20,336 nt of DNA from a virus: the IMG/VR virus record IMGVR_UViG_3300037246_000100, positions 1-20,336 of that record. The stretch is one strand, 5' to 3'. The notes below the pieces were generated by a model. That model was not told where the DNA came from. It made no database searches and saw only the letters and a list, made by a program, of their open reading frames with translations. Position 1 is the first letter of the stretch. The number at the start of each line of letters is the position of its first letter. This document shows, one piece after another, positions 13,394-20,336 of this stretch. The position numbers and the translations under genes were made by a program.

Positions 13394-14862
13394 TGCCTAG
13401 AACTCCCTTACCAATACCATTAGGCTCTTATCAAGCAGAAAGCCAAACCTCATCTATTCAGCGTGTGATTAACTGGCGTCCTGTTGTTATGCAGAAAGGC
13501 GCATTAAATAACATTAACCTTTTGCAACCTTCCGGTATTAGTCAAGTTATTGACACTGAATTAGGTGTTTGTCGTGGCGCATGGGAAATGAAGGGAATAC
13601 CCTATTTTGTCATGGGTAACTCATTAGTTTCACTAAATGAAAGCGGAGTGGTGACTAATCATGGCGTTATATCTGGCGCAGTTAGGGTTTCCATGGCTAG
13701 CAATAACCCCGTTGGCGCTGGCGCTAGCTTGGTTGTCGTTGTTCCAGGTGGCAATTCTTACGTATTTAATGAGGGATTGCAAACCCTAACACAGATAACA
13801 GACGTGGATTTTCAGGTATCCGATAGTGTGGCGTTTTATCGCGGAGTTTTTACATTTACAGCAAGTAACGGGGGTCAGCTTTTTGTTTCAAACCTTAATC
13901 AGCCCTTGGTTTTTGATGCTTTGGATACAGGCACAGCAGAAGGTAATCCAGACAGAATAATTACACAAGTCGTTGACCACGACGAGCTATCAATTATCGG
14001 CTCAAAAACAACAGAGGTGTTTAGATTTGTTGGTGGAGTAGGTTTTCCGCTTCAAATTATACCTGGCGCATTTACTCAAAAAGGCGCTCACTCTAAATAC
14101 GGTGTAATTAAATTTGACAACACCTATATGTTTATCGGCGGCGGAGAGAATGAATTAACAGCGATTTGGCGTCAATCATCAAGCTCATCAGCCGTGAAAG
14201 TTTCGGATGATGCAACAGATTTCGCTATTCAACAATTTAACAAAGATGAAATTGCCCAGGCCTTCACAATGACTTTTGCAGAAAAAGGGCAGTTCTTCGC
14301 AATATTTACATTTAACTCCACACGCATTCCGAGCAGAACATTCATATATAACGGTACAGCTTCGGCACTGTCTGGAACATCGGTGTGGTTTGAGGCTCAA
14401 ACGGGCTTGACAGATAACTCTTGGCGCGTTAACGCAATAGTAAAGGCAAACGGCAAGCTTTATGTTGGCGATGCTATTGATGGCCGTATAGGGCTTTTAG
14501 ATGATTCTGTTTTAACTGAGTATGGTGATACAATAATGAGACAGGCAGCTTTTAAGCCTTTCTCACAAGATGGAACAACTATTTTTGCCGGTGAATTAGA
14601 GGCGACGTTTCAAGCGGGTGTTGGTTTAACTACTGGTCAGGGTTCCGACCCTGTAGTTATTTATGATTACACTGATAATAATAGAATATGGTCAAACGAA
14701 TTCAAAAGAGATATCGGCAAGATTGGCGAGTATGGACTAGAAACCGTATGGCGTAGACAGGGAAGATTCCCAAACTTTAGGACCGTTCGCCTTACTGTTA
14801 CCGACCCAGTTATTGCGAATTTAATCAGGGTAGCGGCAACGCCAGAATTAGGGAGTCAATAA
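13393..14862 (+). CDS. Packaged-DNA stabilisation protein, P22 gp10-like tail hub
   Basis: P22 gp10 forms the lower ring of the tail machine, seals the filled head and holds the fibre or spike and needle. The 489-residue product, close to the P22 length (about 470), begins PRTPLPIPLGSYQAESQTSS and continues QRVINWRPVV, the gp10-family opening. Repeated blade-like strands follow: YFVMGNSLVSLNESG, SYVFNEGLQTLTQI, GQLFVSNLNQPLVFDA, ELSIIGSKTTEVFRFVGG and YMFIGGGENELTAIWR. The end has the motif G-L-E-T-V-W-R-R-Q-G-R, then a final beta strand pair. The start overlaps the gp4-like stop. Confidence 0.82.
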   Translation: MPRTPLPIPLGSYQAESQTSSIQRVINWRPVVMQKGALNNINLLQPSGISQVIDTELGVCRGAWEMKGIPYFVMGNSLVSLNESGVVTNHGVISGAVRVSMASNNPVGAGASLVVVVPGGNSYVFNEGLQTLTQITDVDFQVSDSVAFYRGVFTFTASNGGQLFVSNLNQPLVFDALDTGTAEGNPDRIITQVVDHDELSIIGSKTTEVFRFVGGVGFPLQIIPGAFTQKGAHSKYGVIKFDNTYMFIGGGENELTAIWRQSSSSSAVKVSDDATDFAIQQFNKDEIAQAFTMTFAEKGQFFAIFTFNSTRIPSRTFIYNGTASALSGTSVWFEAQTGLTDNSWRVNAIVKANGKLYVGDAIDGRIGLLDDSVLTEYGDTIMRQAAFKPFSQDGTTIFAGELEATFQAGVGLTTGQGSDPVVIYDYTDNNRIWSNEFKRDIGKIGEYGLETVWRRQGRFPNFRTVRLTVTDPVIANLIRVAATPELGSQ

Positions 14863-14863
14863 A

Positions 14864-15136
14864 ATGGCAGCACCAATAGTTGTACCTAGACGCCGAGAGG
14901 ATTTTTTTAATGATAAAGGCGATCCCACATTAAGATTTATTAAGTTTTTAGAATCATTAACCGAAGTGAGCAATACGCAAAGTAACGACATAGAGAGCAA
15001 TAATTTTAACTCTAGCTTTAGTGCAAATATACAATGGTTAGAGGCTAGATTGGATGGCTTACCTGAATTAACCATTGATACTAGCGGATTCACAACGGAC
15101 ACAACATTCATAACAACTGATAAGGTCATAGCGTAA
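14864..15136 (+). CDS. Small protein linking tail hub and fibre genes
   Basis: This 90-residue protein begins AAPIVVPRRREDFFNDKGDP and continues T-L-R-F-I-K-F-L-E-S-L-T. A basic opening followed by a D-F helix and an amphipathic helix is common in short proteins between gp10-like and fibre genes of podovirus-like genomes, where they may be fibre-attachment or assembly factors (from memory). The C-terminal third is Thr-rich and polar. It starts one base after the gp10-like stop and overlaps the fibre start (TAATG). Confidence 0.55.
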   Translation: MAAPIVVPRRREDFFNDKGDPTLRFIKFLESLTEVSNTQSNDIESNNFNSSFSANIQWLEARLDGLPELTIDTSGFTTDTTFITTDKVIA

Positions 15137-16416
15137 TGACACAGCAAAATATAATTATAGGCGCTCAAGATGCTAAAGCTGGTGATAATTTATTTTCTGC
15201 TTTCACAAAAACAGAATCTAATTTTACCGAGTTATACGCGGGACTATCTGCTCAACCTCAAAACGAACTCACTATAAATCAAGAGTCTGATTTTCCGACG
15301 CAAGACGCTACAACGATAACTCTTGACGCTAATATTCGCTATTTTATAGGCGCGGCCTTTTCAACTGCAAAAACTTTTACCGTACTGGCTGGTGTTGACA
15401 TTTCATCCATCGGCCCCTTCTCTGTAGTAATTACATATACTGGTACGGGTGTAATGTTTAACAGCTCCGGTGTTAGTTGGTCCATGACAAACTTGGGCTA
15501 CTCTTGCGCTAACGGGACAATATTTGGCTGCTCTGGTGCTGGCGCTATACTGACAATGTTTAATTCTCTTTGTGTTGCATGTGTCAACGTAGGCTCATTT
15601 ACTAATATGAGCGTAGGATTTACGAACAGCGGTTATTTTGGAGTTACGGGACAAGGTTTAACATTATTTGGAGCTATCAACTCGGTATCTATAGTTAGGC
15701 TTTTGCAGGCGTCAACTAATGCGGCACATGTAGCGGTTAATCTCGGTACAGCAACAATAGACAACTTAGAAATAAACAACTTCGAGCCTGAAGGCCCGTT
15801 AGGTTCTGTGGCGATTAGTGGGTTAGCAAACAGCGGAAATATAAACTCTGGTAGAGTTGCTTCAGTAACGGATTCAACGCTAAATGGTGATGCTATGGTT
15901 GCCACGTCCGGAGTGTTAAAAAATGATATTAGATGGGACTTTGAAGGGAATTCAGGCATAGGTAATTCACAAGATGCTGGCGATTTGTATTTATCCGGTG
16001 GTAGCGAAACAATCACGGTGGCGAATTCAGGCGAGTGGTACGAGATAGGCACGCCATCAGTTGCTACATGGCTGGGGGATATTGCGGACAGGTTTGAAAT
16101 AAATAGCGCGGGGTATCTTGTGTATATTGGGGAGGGTGAAGTTGACCTGCGCGTTGCAGGAAGAGTAACGCTTGAGAAGGTTGGCGGGGGTTCTAACGTA
16201 TTAGAATGTAGAATAGCTAAAAACTGGACAGGTTTGATTACTGATTCAGGAATGGAGAAAAGCAGATCGCAAACACAAAGCGCAGACCCAACGACGCTAC
16301 CTGTTGGCGCTCTTGTTTCAGCCGTAAATGGTGATAACTTCAGGGTGATATTCTCAAACATAACAGGATCATCAAATATAACAGCGACAGTAACCAGTCT
16401 GGAGGCTACAGGCTAA
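15136..16416 (+). CDS. Tail fibre or spike-like protein
   Basis: The 426-residue product opens with IIIGAQDAKAGDNLFSAFTK and then E-S-N-F-T-E-L-Y, the N-terminal motif that many phage fibre proteins share and that probably joins the virion. Residues 45-270 are beta-repetitive with Gly, Asn, Ser and Thr at turns and a cysteine-containing patch (FGCSGAGAILTMFNSLCVAC), suiting a beta-helix or similar trimeric shaft. The last 135 residues form a beta-rich terminal domain (GEWYEIGTPSVATWLGDIAD, LRVAGRVTLEKVGGGSN), a candidate tip that faces the host surface. No enzymatic motif is visible. It is shorter than the P22 tailspike (about 667 residues). Confidence 0.65.
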   Translation: MTQQNIIIGAQDAKAGDNLFSAFTKTESNFTELYAGLSAQPQNELTINQESDFPTQDATTITLDANIRYFIGAAFSTAKTFTVLAGVDISSIGPFSVVITYTGTGVMFNSSGVSWSMTNLGYSCANGTIFGCSGAGAILTMFNSLCVACVNVGSFTNMSVGFTNSGYFGVTGQGLTLFGAINSVSIVRLLQASTNAAHVAVNLGTATIDNLEINNFEPEGPLGSVAISGLANSGNINSGRVASVTDSTLNGDAMVATSGVLKNDIRWDFEGNSGIGNSQDAGDLYLSGGSETITVANSGEWYEIGTPSVATWLGDIADRFEINSAGYLVYIGEGEVDLRVAGRVTLEKVGGGSNVLECRIAKNWTGLITDSGMEKSRSQTQSADPTTLPVGALVSAVNGDNFRVIFSNITGSSNITATVTSLEATG

Positions 16417-16745
16417 TGGCAACATCACAGATAGTTGATAACTTTAAAAACACAATAGTTGATACTGTTCAAACGGCATTTACGGCGGGAATTTACCCTG
16501 TAGTTATAGAGGCGTTAACAGCGGCAAACAACAGCACAGTAAACGCTAACTATAAAGCGTACATTGTCTCTGCTTCAGGTGTTGAACAACCGCTACGACC
16601 CTTTAAAATTGTTGTGTGGGGCGAATTAGATTTAGGTATAGGTGTTGTAAATCAGGTTATCCCCATTGGCGGCACATTAAGGTTTGAAACATCAGCGTTA
16701 GACTCTATTTACTTTACCGTTACTGGTAGGGAAATTATCACTTAA
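16416..16745 (+). CDS. Small beta-rich protein after the fibre
   Basis: This 109-residue protein starts at ATG 16416, sharing a base with the fibre stop. The N-terminal half is helical (SQIVDNFKNTIVDTVQTAFT), followed by a beta half (FKIVVWGELDLGIGVVNQVI, then TLRFETSALDSIYFTVTG). It could be a fibre chaperone or a separate capping subunit, as small proteins directly downstream of fibres sometimes are, but no family was recognised. Confidence 0.5.
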   Translation: MATSQIVDNFKNTIVDTVQTAFTAGIYPVVIEALTAANNSTVNANYKAYIVSASGVEQPLRPFKIVVWGELDLGIGVVNQVIPIGGTLRFETSALDSIYFTVTGREIIT

Positions 16746-16765
16746 TTAATAAGCAAGGTGCTACA

Positions 16766-17245
16766 ATGGATATAACAACGATTCACAATCAAGACATAGC
16801 AGATAATAGGCAAGTAATAACTAATGCCGCAAATGATATGTTAAGCAAAATAGAGTCTGGCGAGTTGATTCATCAAGATTGCCCGGTAACTCATAGATTT
16901 ACAAAAGGGTGTTACTTGCGTGAAATACTAATGCCGAAAGGCACTAGAATAATCGGAAAGATACACGCAACCGAACATTTTAACATACTGTTAACAGGCT
17001 CGGTCACAGTAATAACCGCTGAAGGTGTTGAGGATATGAAAGCTCCTTATACATTTACTTCAAAAGCAGGGGTTCAAAAGGTTGTTATTGTCCATGAGGA
17101 CTGTATATGGCAAACCGTACACATTACAGATAAAACAGATTTAGAAGAAATAGAGAAAGACGTGATTGTTGAAAGTTACGATCAATTAGCAATTGATGAT
17201 TTATTGAGTCAAGGTGAAGGGGTTTTATTATGTCGTGGGGTTTAG
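16766..17245 (+). CDS. Cupin-like small phage protein
   Basis: The 159-residue product starts at ATG 16766 with AAGG about 8 bases upstream. The core is a double-stranded beta-helix: H-R-F-T-K-G-C-Y-L-R-E-I (residues 43-54), then G-T-R-I-I-G-K-I-H-x3-H. H67 and H71, with E70 between them, and H110 and H119 are candidate metal ligands, and strand turns such as LLTGSVTVITAEG fit the cupin pattern. Small cupin-like proteins of this kind lie near tail and ejection genes in other podovirus-like genomes, function unknown. It overlaps the next gene by 16 bases. Confidence 0.6.
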   Translation: MDITTIHNQDIADNRQVITNAANDMLSKIESGELIHQDCPVTHRFTKGCYLREILMPKGTRIIGKIHATEHFNILLTGSVTVITAEGVEDMKAPYTFTSKAGVQKVVIVHEDCIWQTVHITDKTDLEEIEKDVIVESYDQLAIDDLLSQGEGVLLCRGV

Positions 17246-18159
17246 TAGCAGTAGCAGGCGCGACGCTTGTCGGTGGGGTTATAGCTAGCAATAAAGCAGG
17301 AGACGCAGCAGATGCACAGGCAGAAGGTGCAGCGGCCGCAACAGCAGAGCAGCGCAGACAGTTTGATATAACTCAACAAAACTTACAGCCTTTTCAGCGT
17401 GCTGGTGAGTCTGCACTAGAGCAGCAGCGTATATTACTGGGCTTAGGTGGCACAGATCCAAACGCAGCACAAAGAGCCGATCTAGAATCTCAATTGGCCG
17501 CATTCGGTTCCGAAGTTCAGCCGCAACAGTCACAGCAGCAAAATACACCTATAAGTGATTTAACCCTGGGTCAGCGTGCAACTTTAAACCAGCCGCAACA
17601 GCAAGCAGGTACAATAAGCCAAAGAGCCAATATACAAGCACAACTTGACGCGCTACCACAATTTAACCCTGGAACAAATGCAGAGCAACAGCAATCAGCA
17701 TTCGACCAGTTTAATCAATCACCAGGGCAGCAGTTTTTACGAGATAGAGCGCAAAAAAATCTATTACGTAATTCGGCGGCAATTGGTGGATTAGGTGGCG
17801 GTAATGTTCGGAGTGCTTTAGTTGAGCAAGCAGTTGGTTTTGCGCAACAAGATTTTAACAATCAATTTGGTCGATTAGGTCAGTTAGCCGGACAAGGTCA
17901 AAATGCAGCAACTAACGTCAGTCAGCTTGGGCAGCGATCAGCTAATACTATCGGGAATAATTTAATGGCAAGCGGTAACGCTCGAGCTAGTGGATTAATC
18001 AACCAAAGTAATGCCATGCAAAACACCATAGGCGGATTAACTAACGTAGCAGGTCAATTCTTTAATAGACCTGCATCACAACCCCCAGTGCAAACAGGCT
18101 CTTTTCAGCAAACAGGCCAGTTTTCAGGAAATATAAACCCATTTGCGAGGACATCATAA
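17230..18159 (+). CDS. Ejection protein, P22 gp7-like DNA transfer protein
   Basis: Ejection proteins sit inside the head and pass into the cell envelope with the DNA. The 309-residue product starts at ATG 17230 with AAGGGG just upstream. It has an N-terminal hydrophobic segment (WGLVAVAGATLVGGVIASNK), then a helical Ala/Gln-rich stretch with QRRQFDITQQNLQPFQRAGE, characteristic of this family. A Gln-rich central region (about residues 95-150) and F-L-R-D-R-A-Q-K-N-L-L-R-N-S-A-A-I-G-G-L-G follow. The tail is Asn, Gln and Ser-rich. Low-complexity Gln content and small size match gp7-type proteins. It overlaps the next start (TAATG). Confidence 0.78.
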   Translation: MSWGLVAVAGATLVGGVIASNKAGDAADAQAEGAAAATAEQRRQFDITQQNLQPFQRAGESALEQQRILLGLGGTDPNAAQRADLESQLAAFGSEVQPQQSQQQNTPISDLTLGQRATLNQPQQQAGTISQRANIQAQLDALPQFNPGTNAEQQQSAFDQFNQSPGQQFLRDRAQKNLLRNSAAIGGLGGGNVRSALVEQAVGFAQQDFNNQFGRLGQLAGQGQNAATNVSQLGQRSANTIGNNLMASGNARASGLINQSNAMQNTIGGLTNVAGQFFNRPASQPPVQTGSFQQTGQFSGNINPFARTS

Positions 18160-19271
18160 TGCCACAATTTCAATTTGCAAATGTACCAGGACAGTTTCAG
18201 CAGGGCCACCAATTCGCAGCAGCTAACGCACAGCAAGCGGAAAACCTAAAGCAATCACAATTTGCAGGTAAACAGGCTACTGATTTAGATGCTTTACGTA
18301 AAAACATACGCTCAGCCGTTGAGCTTAAATCAGTTCCTGACGATCAAAAGGCGGCGTTTTTAAGCAATAAAATAGCAACTGGAGAATCTGAACGTCGAGA
18401 CATGACCCAAAGCAGACAGGCGCTAGAGCTTGTTTCTTCAGGTAGATTCGATGAGCTCAATCAAGGTACGGAGCAATTGCTTCAGGTAGCTACTCGCATG
18501 GGTGACATTAGACCCGTTAGTGACGGTATATCATCAGAAGGTCGTACATTTAACCGTAATATCGCTGGGCTGTCTGAAGAAGATCAAGAAAAGGCTTTGC
18601 GTATTAAGTTACGACTTGACCCAGGCGCGGTAGGCTCAGCAACCCAAACTATTGCAGGTAGTGAGGGTTTAACTGATACAGTAGCAACGAGCGAGGCCAC
18701 TATTGCAGGAGCTAAAGCAGAAGCTACAGAGGGTAAAAAACTAGAGCAGCAACTCAAACATAAACCAGCAATAACACGCGCCATTAAATTGGCAGAAGCG
18801 GCGGCAAAAGAACAAGGCGAGGTACTAACTGATTTAGCTAGAGCTAAAGCGGGTATGCCAGGGCTTATAGAGGCCACCAATAACCTGAAAGAGTTAGCGG
18901 TAATTTCAACTAGTACGTTGGGTGGTAGGGTTTTTGATACGTTGGTTAAAGAATCAGGATGGGGGTCAACTGAAGGTGCAAACGCCAAAGTTAAATTTAA
19001 AGCGATAATAGATAACCAAGTATTACCATTGCTTAAACAGATTTTTGGCGGGGCGATGACTGAAGGTGAAGGGTTAAGACTATCCAATACACTAGGTGAC
19101 CCAGACGCTTCTCCTGAGCAAAAAATGCTACAAATAGAGGCATTCATGGAGCATCAGCAGAGACAAATGGAAACATTAACAAGGCAAGCTGAAGCGGGTG
19201 AAAAACCACAGGATATACAGGGCGAGCTATCTTCAGAAGATGCGGCTATATTTTCTAAATATGGAATTTAA
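18159..19271 (+). CDS. Ejection protein, P22 gp20-like position
   Basis: The 370-residue product is Ala, Gln and Glu-rich with long helices. The N-terminal part is extended (PQFQFANVPGQFQQGHQF), and the middle is helical (KLEQQLKHKPAITRAIKLAE). The C-terminal part contains the segment LARAKAGMPGLIEATNNLKE, then V-F-D-T-L-V-K-E-S-G-W-G and F-K-A-I-I-D-N-Q-V-L-P-L-L-K-Q-I-F-G, then LGDPDASPEQK. I recognise this C-terminal block from DNA-transfer proteins of other podovirus-like phages. It is the second of three consecutive ejection-type genes, the usual set for gp7-gp20-gp16. The assignment to gp20 is by position. Confidence 0.72.
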   Translation: MPQFQFANVPGQFQQGHQFAAANAQQAENLKQSQFAGKQATDLDALRKNIRSAVELKSVPDDQKAAFLSNKIATGESERRDMTQSRQALELVSSGRFDELNQGTEQLLQVATRMGDIRPVSDGISSEGRTFNRNIAGLSEEDQEKALRIKLRLDPGAVGSATQTIAGSEGLTDTVATSEATIAGAKAEATEGKKLEQQLKHKPAITRAIKLAEAAAKEQGEVLTDLARAKAGMPGLIEATNNLKELAVISTSTLGGRVFDTLVKESGWGSTEGANAKVKFKAIIDNQVLPLLKQIFGGAMTEGEGLRLSNTLGDPDASPEQKMLQIEAFMEHQQRQMETLTRQAEAGEKPQDIQGELSSEDAAIFSKYGI

Positions 19272-19273
19272 TC

Positions 19274-20336
19274 ATGGCAACTGAAAATGAACTAAGAGGC
19301 GCGTTAATAAAGGCCGATAAGGCTGGTGATAGCGTGGCCGCTAATCTTTTTGCGTCGAAAATAAAAGAAATGCGAACAATGCAGCCACCTCAGCAATTCA
19401 ATAACGAGGATGTACCAACCGAGGCTAATTTAGCCTTGGAGCAAGAAAGACGTGAGGCACGCCCGAAACCTTCATTTATGGATAAGGCTGATGCGGTGGC
19501 TGATGCGGCTTTCGGGTTTGTTGGCGCTATACCTGGGGCGGTAGGCTTTGGTTTAGGCAGTATAGAGGGTGCGGTAGGTGAATTAACAGGAAGGATACCA
19601 AAAGGCGAAGGTCTAGAGGTGGCAAAAAGTTTCGCTGAAGATTTAACATTCTTTCAGCCAAAAACCAAAGAAGGCCAACGAAACTTAAAATTTATTACTG
19701 ATAAGCTTGGTGTATTACCCCCTGTTCTTGGTACTGGGCCAGTGGGTATTGCTGGTCGGCTGAATATTGACAAATCTAATTTAGCAAGAGCTAGCGCTCG
19801 AATTCCTAAAAGCAAAGCTAGACAGGTTAGAGGTGTATTATCTGACGAGTTAAACGCTGGAAATGTAAACGCCGGTAATATAGCTAAAGCACTTGATGCT
19901 GATGGGAGTTTAATTAACAACCCAAGAACAAAGGCGGCTATAAAAATATTGGGCGATAATGATGCGGCATACAGCACAGCTATAAACTTTGAAAAAATGA
20001 ACAAAGCTACTCGTATTCAGTTTAATAAGATGCTTGATAAAATACAAAGCAATAAAGACTCTGGGGATCCTGTTTTGGTTACTGAAAACAGGCCTGTTAA
20101 TGTTATAGGTGAGCGGATAGCAGAAAGAGCGATTAGGCTTGATGATAAAAAATCAGCCGCCAGTAAAAAGCTTGGTGAGATTGTTAATGGTGAGCAAGGT
20201 AAGCAACGAATAGATGTATCGCAGGCTAGAAGTGAGTTTATAAATGCGCTTTCAGAGTCGGATATAAGTGTGTCAAAAATCGACGGTTCATTTAAAGCTG
20301 ACACATCAAGAACACTAACCAACATTAATGAAGTTG
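19274..20336 (+). CDS. Large ejection protein, P22 gp16-like position (3' truncated)
   Basis: ATG 19274 follows the previous stop by two bases. The frame is open for 354 codons to the right edge with no stop, so the gene continues outside. The N-terminus (ELRGALIKADKAGDSVAANL) matches the short opening repeat common to large internal virion proteins of podoviruses. It is followed by a hydrophobic, Gly-rich segment of about 30 residues (AAFGFVGAIPGAVGFGLGSI near 78-97) and a second one near 146-160 (GVLPPVLGTGPVGIAG). These could insert in a membrane during ejection. The rest is helical and charged. No lysozyme or transglycosylase motif is visible in this part; one may lie further on. Confidence 0.72.
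   Translation, partial: MATENELRGALIKADKAGDSVAANLFASKIKEMRTMQPPQQFNNEDVPTEANLALEQERREARPKPSFMDKADAVADAAFGFVGAIPGAVGFGLGSIEGAVGELTGRIPKGEGLEVAKSFAEDLTFFQPKTKEGQRNLKFITDKLGVLPPVLGTGPVGIAGRLNIDKSNLARASARIPKSKARQVRGVLSDELNAGNVNAGNIAKALDADGSLINNPRTKAAIKILGDNDAAYSTAINFEKMNKATRIQFNKMLDKIQSNKDSGDPVLVTENRPVNVIGERIAERAIRLDDKKSAASKKLGEIVNGEQGKQRIDVSQARSEFINALSESDISVSKIDGSFKADTSRTLTNINEV

Noticed and set aside
15633-16361. 242-residue frame on the minus strand
   Set aside because: It lies wholly inside the fibre-like gene, opposite its strand, has no SD or neighbours on that strand and shows no recognisable motif. A shadow of Ser/Thr-rich coding sequence.
18584-19147. 187-residue frame on the minus strand
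   Set aside because: Antisense to the second ejection gene; Ser/Ala/Leu-rich composition is what the complement of Ala/Glu/Gln-rich helices produces. No promoter or SD.
1-20336. CRISPR array, insertion sequence or attachment site
   Set aside because: No regularly spaced direct repeats, no transposase or integrase frame, and no tRNA-end duplication were seen.

Overview
This window is the structural and DNA-packaging half of a short-tailed, P22-like (podovirus-type) phage or prophage. Every confident gene reads left to right. No integrase, repressor, replication, lysis or host gene is visible, so lifestyle cannot be judged. The AT-leaning coding sequence, Shine-Dalgarno (SD) sites of the AAGGA/GGAG type and the resemblance of the small terminase to Shigella phage Sf6 gp1 suggest a gammaproteobacterial host, perhaps a marine one. 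That host call is an inference; nothing in the window names the host.

Layout. (1) 1-1889 holds the end of a virion/adhesion module: a truncated beta-rich protein, a 321-residue structural protein with an internal duplicated segment, a small glycine-rich solenoid-like repeat protein and a 117-residue beta protein. (2) At 1896-1931 a terminator-like hairpin overlaps an excellent sigma70 promoter (TTGACA, 17 bp, TATATT), which starts a new unit. (3) 1963-3403 is a run of eight very small, tightly packed genes: two with hydrophobic segments, one Phd/YefM-like protein, one zinc ribbon and the rest unknown. (4) 3433-7786 holds small terminase, large terminase and portal. (5) 7749-9739 holds a small unknown, a GroES-like co-chaperonin, a scaffold-like protein and a conserved capsid-region protein. 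(6) A 208-base gap (9740-9947) carries a plausible promoter and three hairpins ahead of a cement-like protein and the major capsid protein. (7) 11501-16745 holds head/neck and tail parts, including a gp4-like adaptor, a gp10-like tail-needle hub/DNA-stabilisation protein and a fibre-like protein. (8) 16766-20336 holds a cupin-like protein and three ejection (DNA-transfer) proteins, the last cut by the window edge.

Together the genes build a procapsid (portal, scaffold, coat, cement, with help from a phage co-chaperonin), fill it with DNA (TerS/TerL), close it (gp4- and gp10-like proteins), attach fibres and load ejection proteins. Most junctions are ATGA or TAATG overlaps or gaps of a few bases, indicating translational coupling.

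The most unusual observations lie around the terminase genes. The large-terminase reading frame has no ATG, GTG or TTG upstream of its Walker A motif, so it must start at a rare codon or be made in some other way. The small-terminase gene is also bracketed by a long imperfect inverted repeat that includes its own ribosome-binding site.
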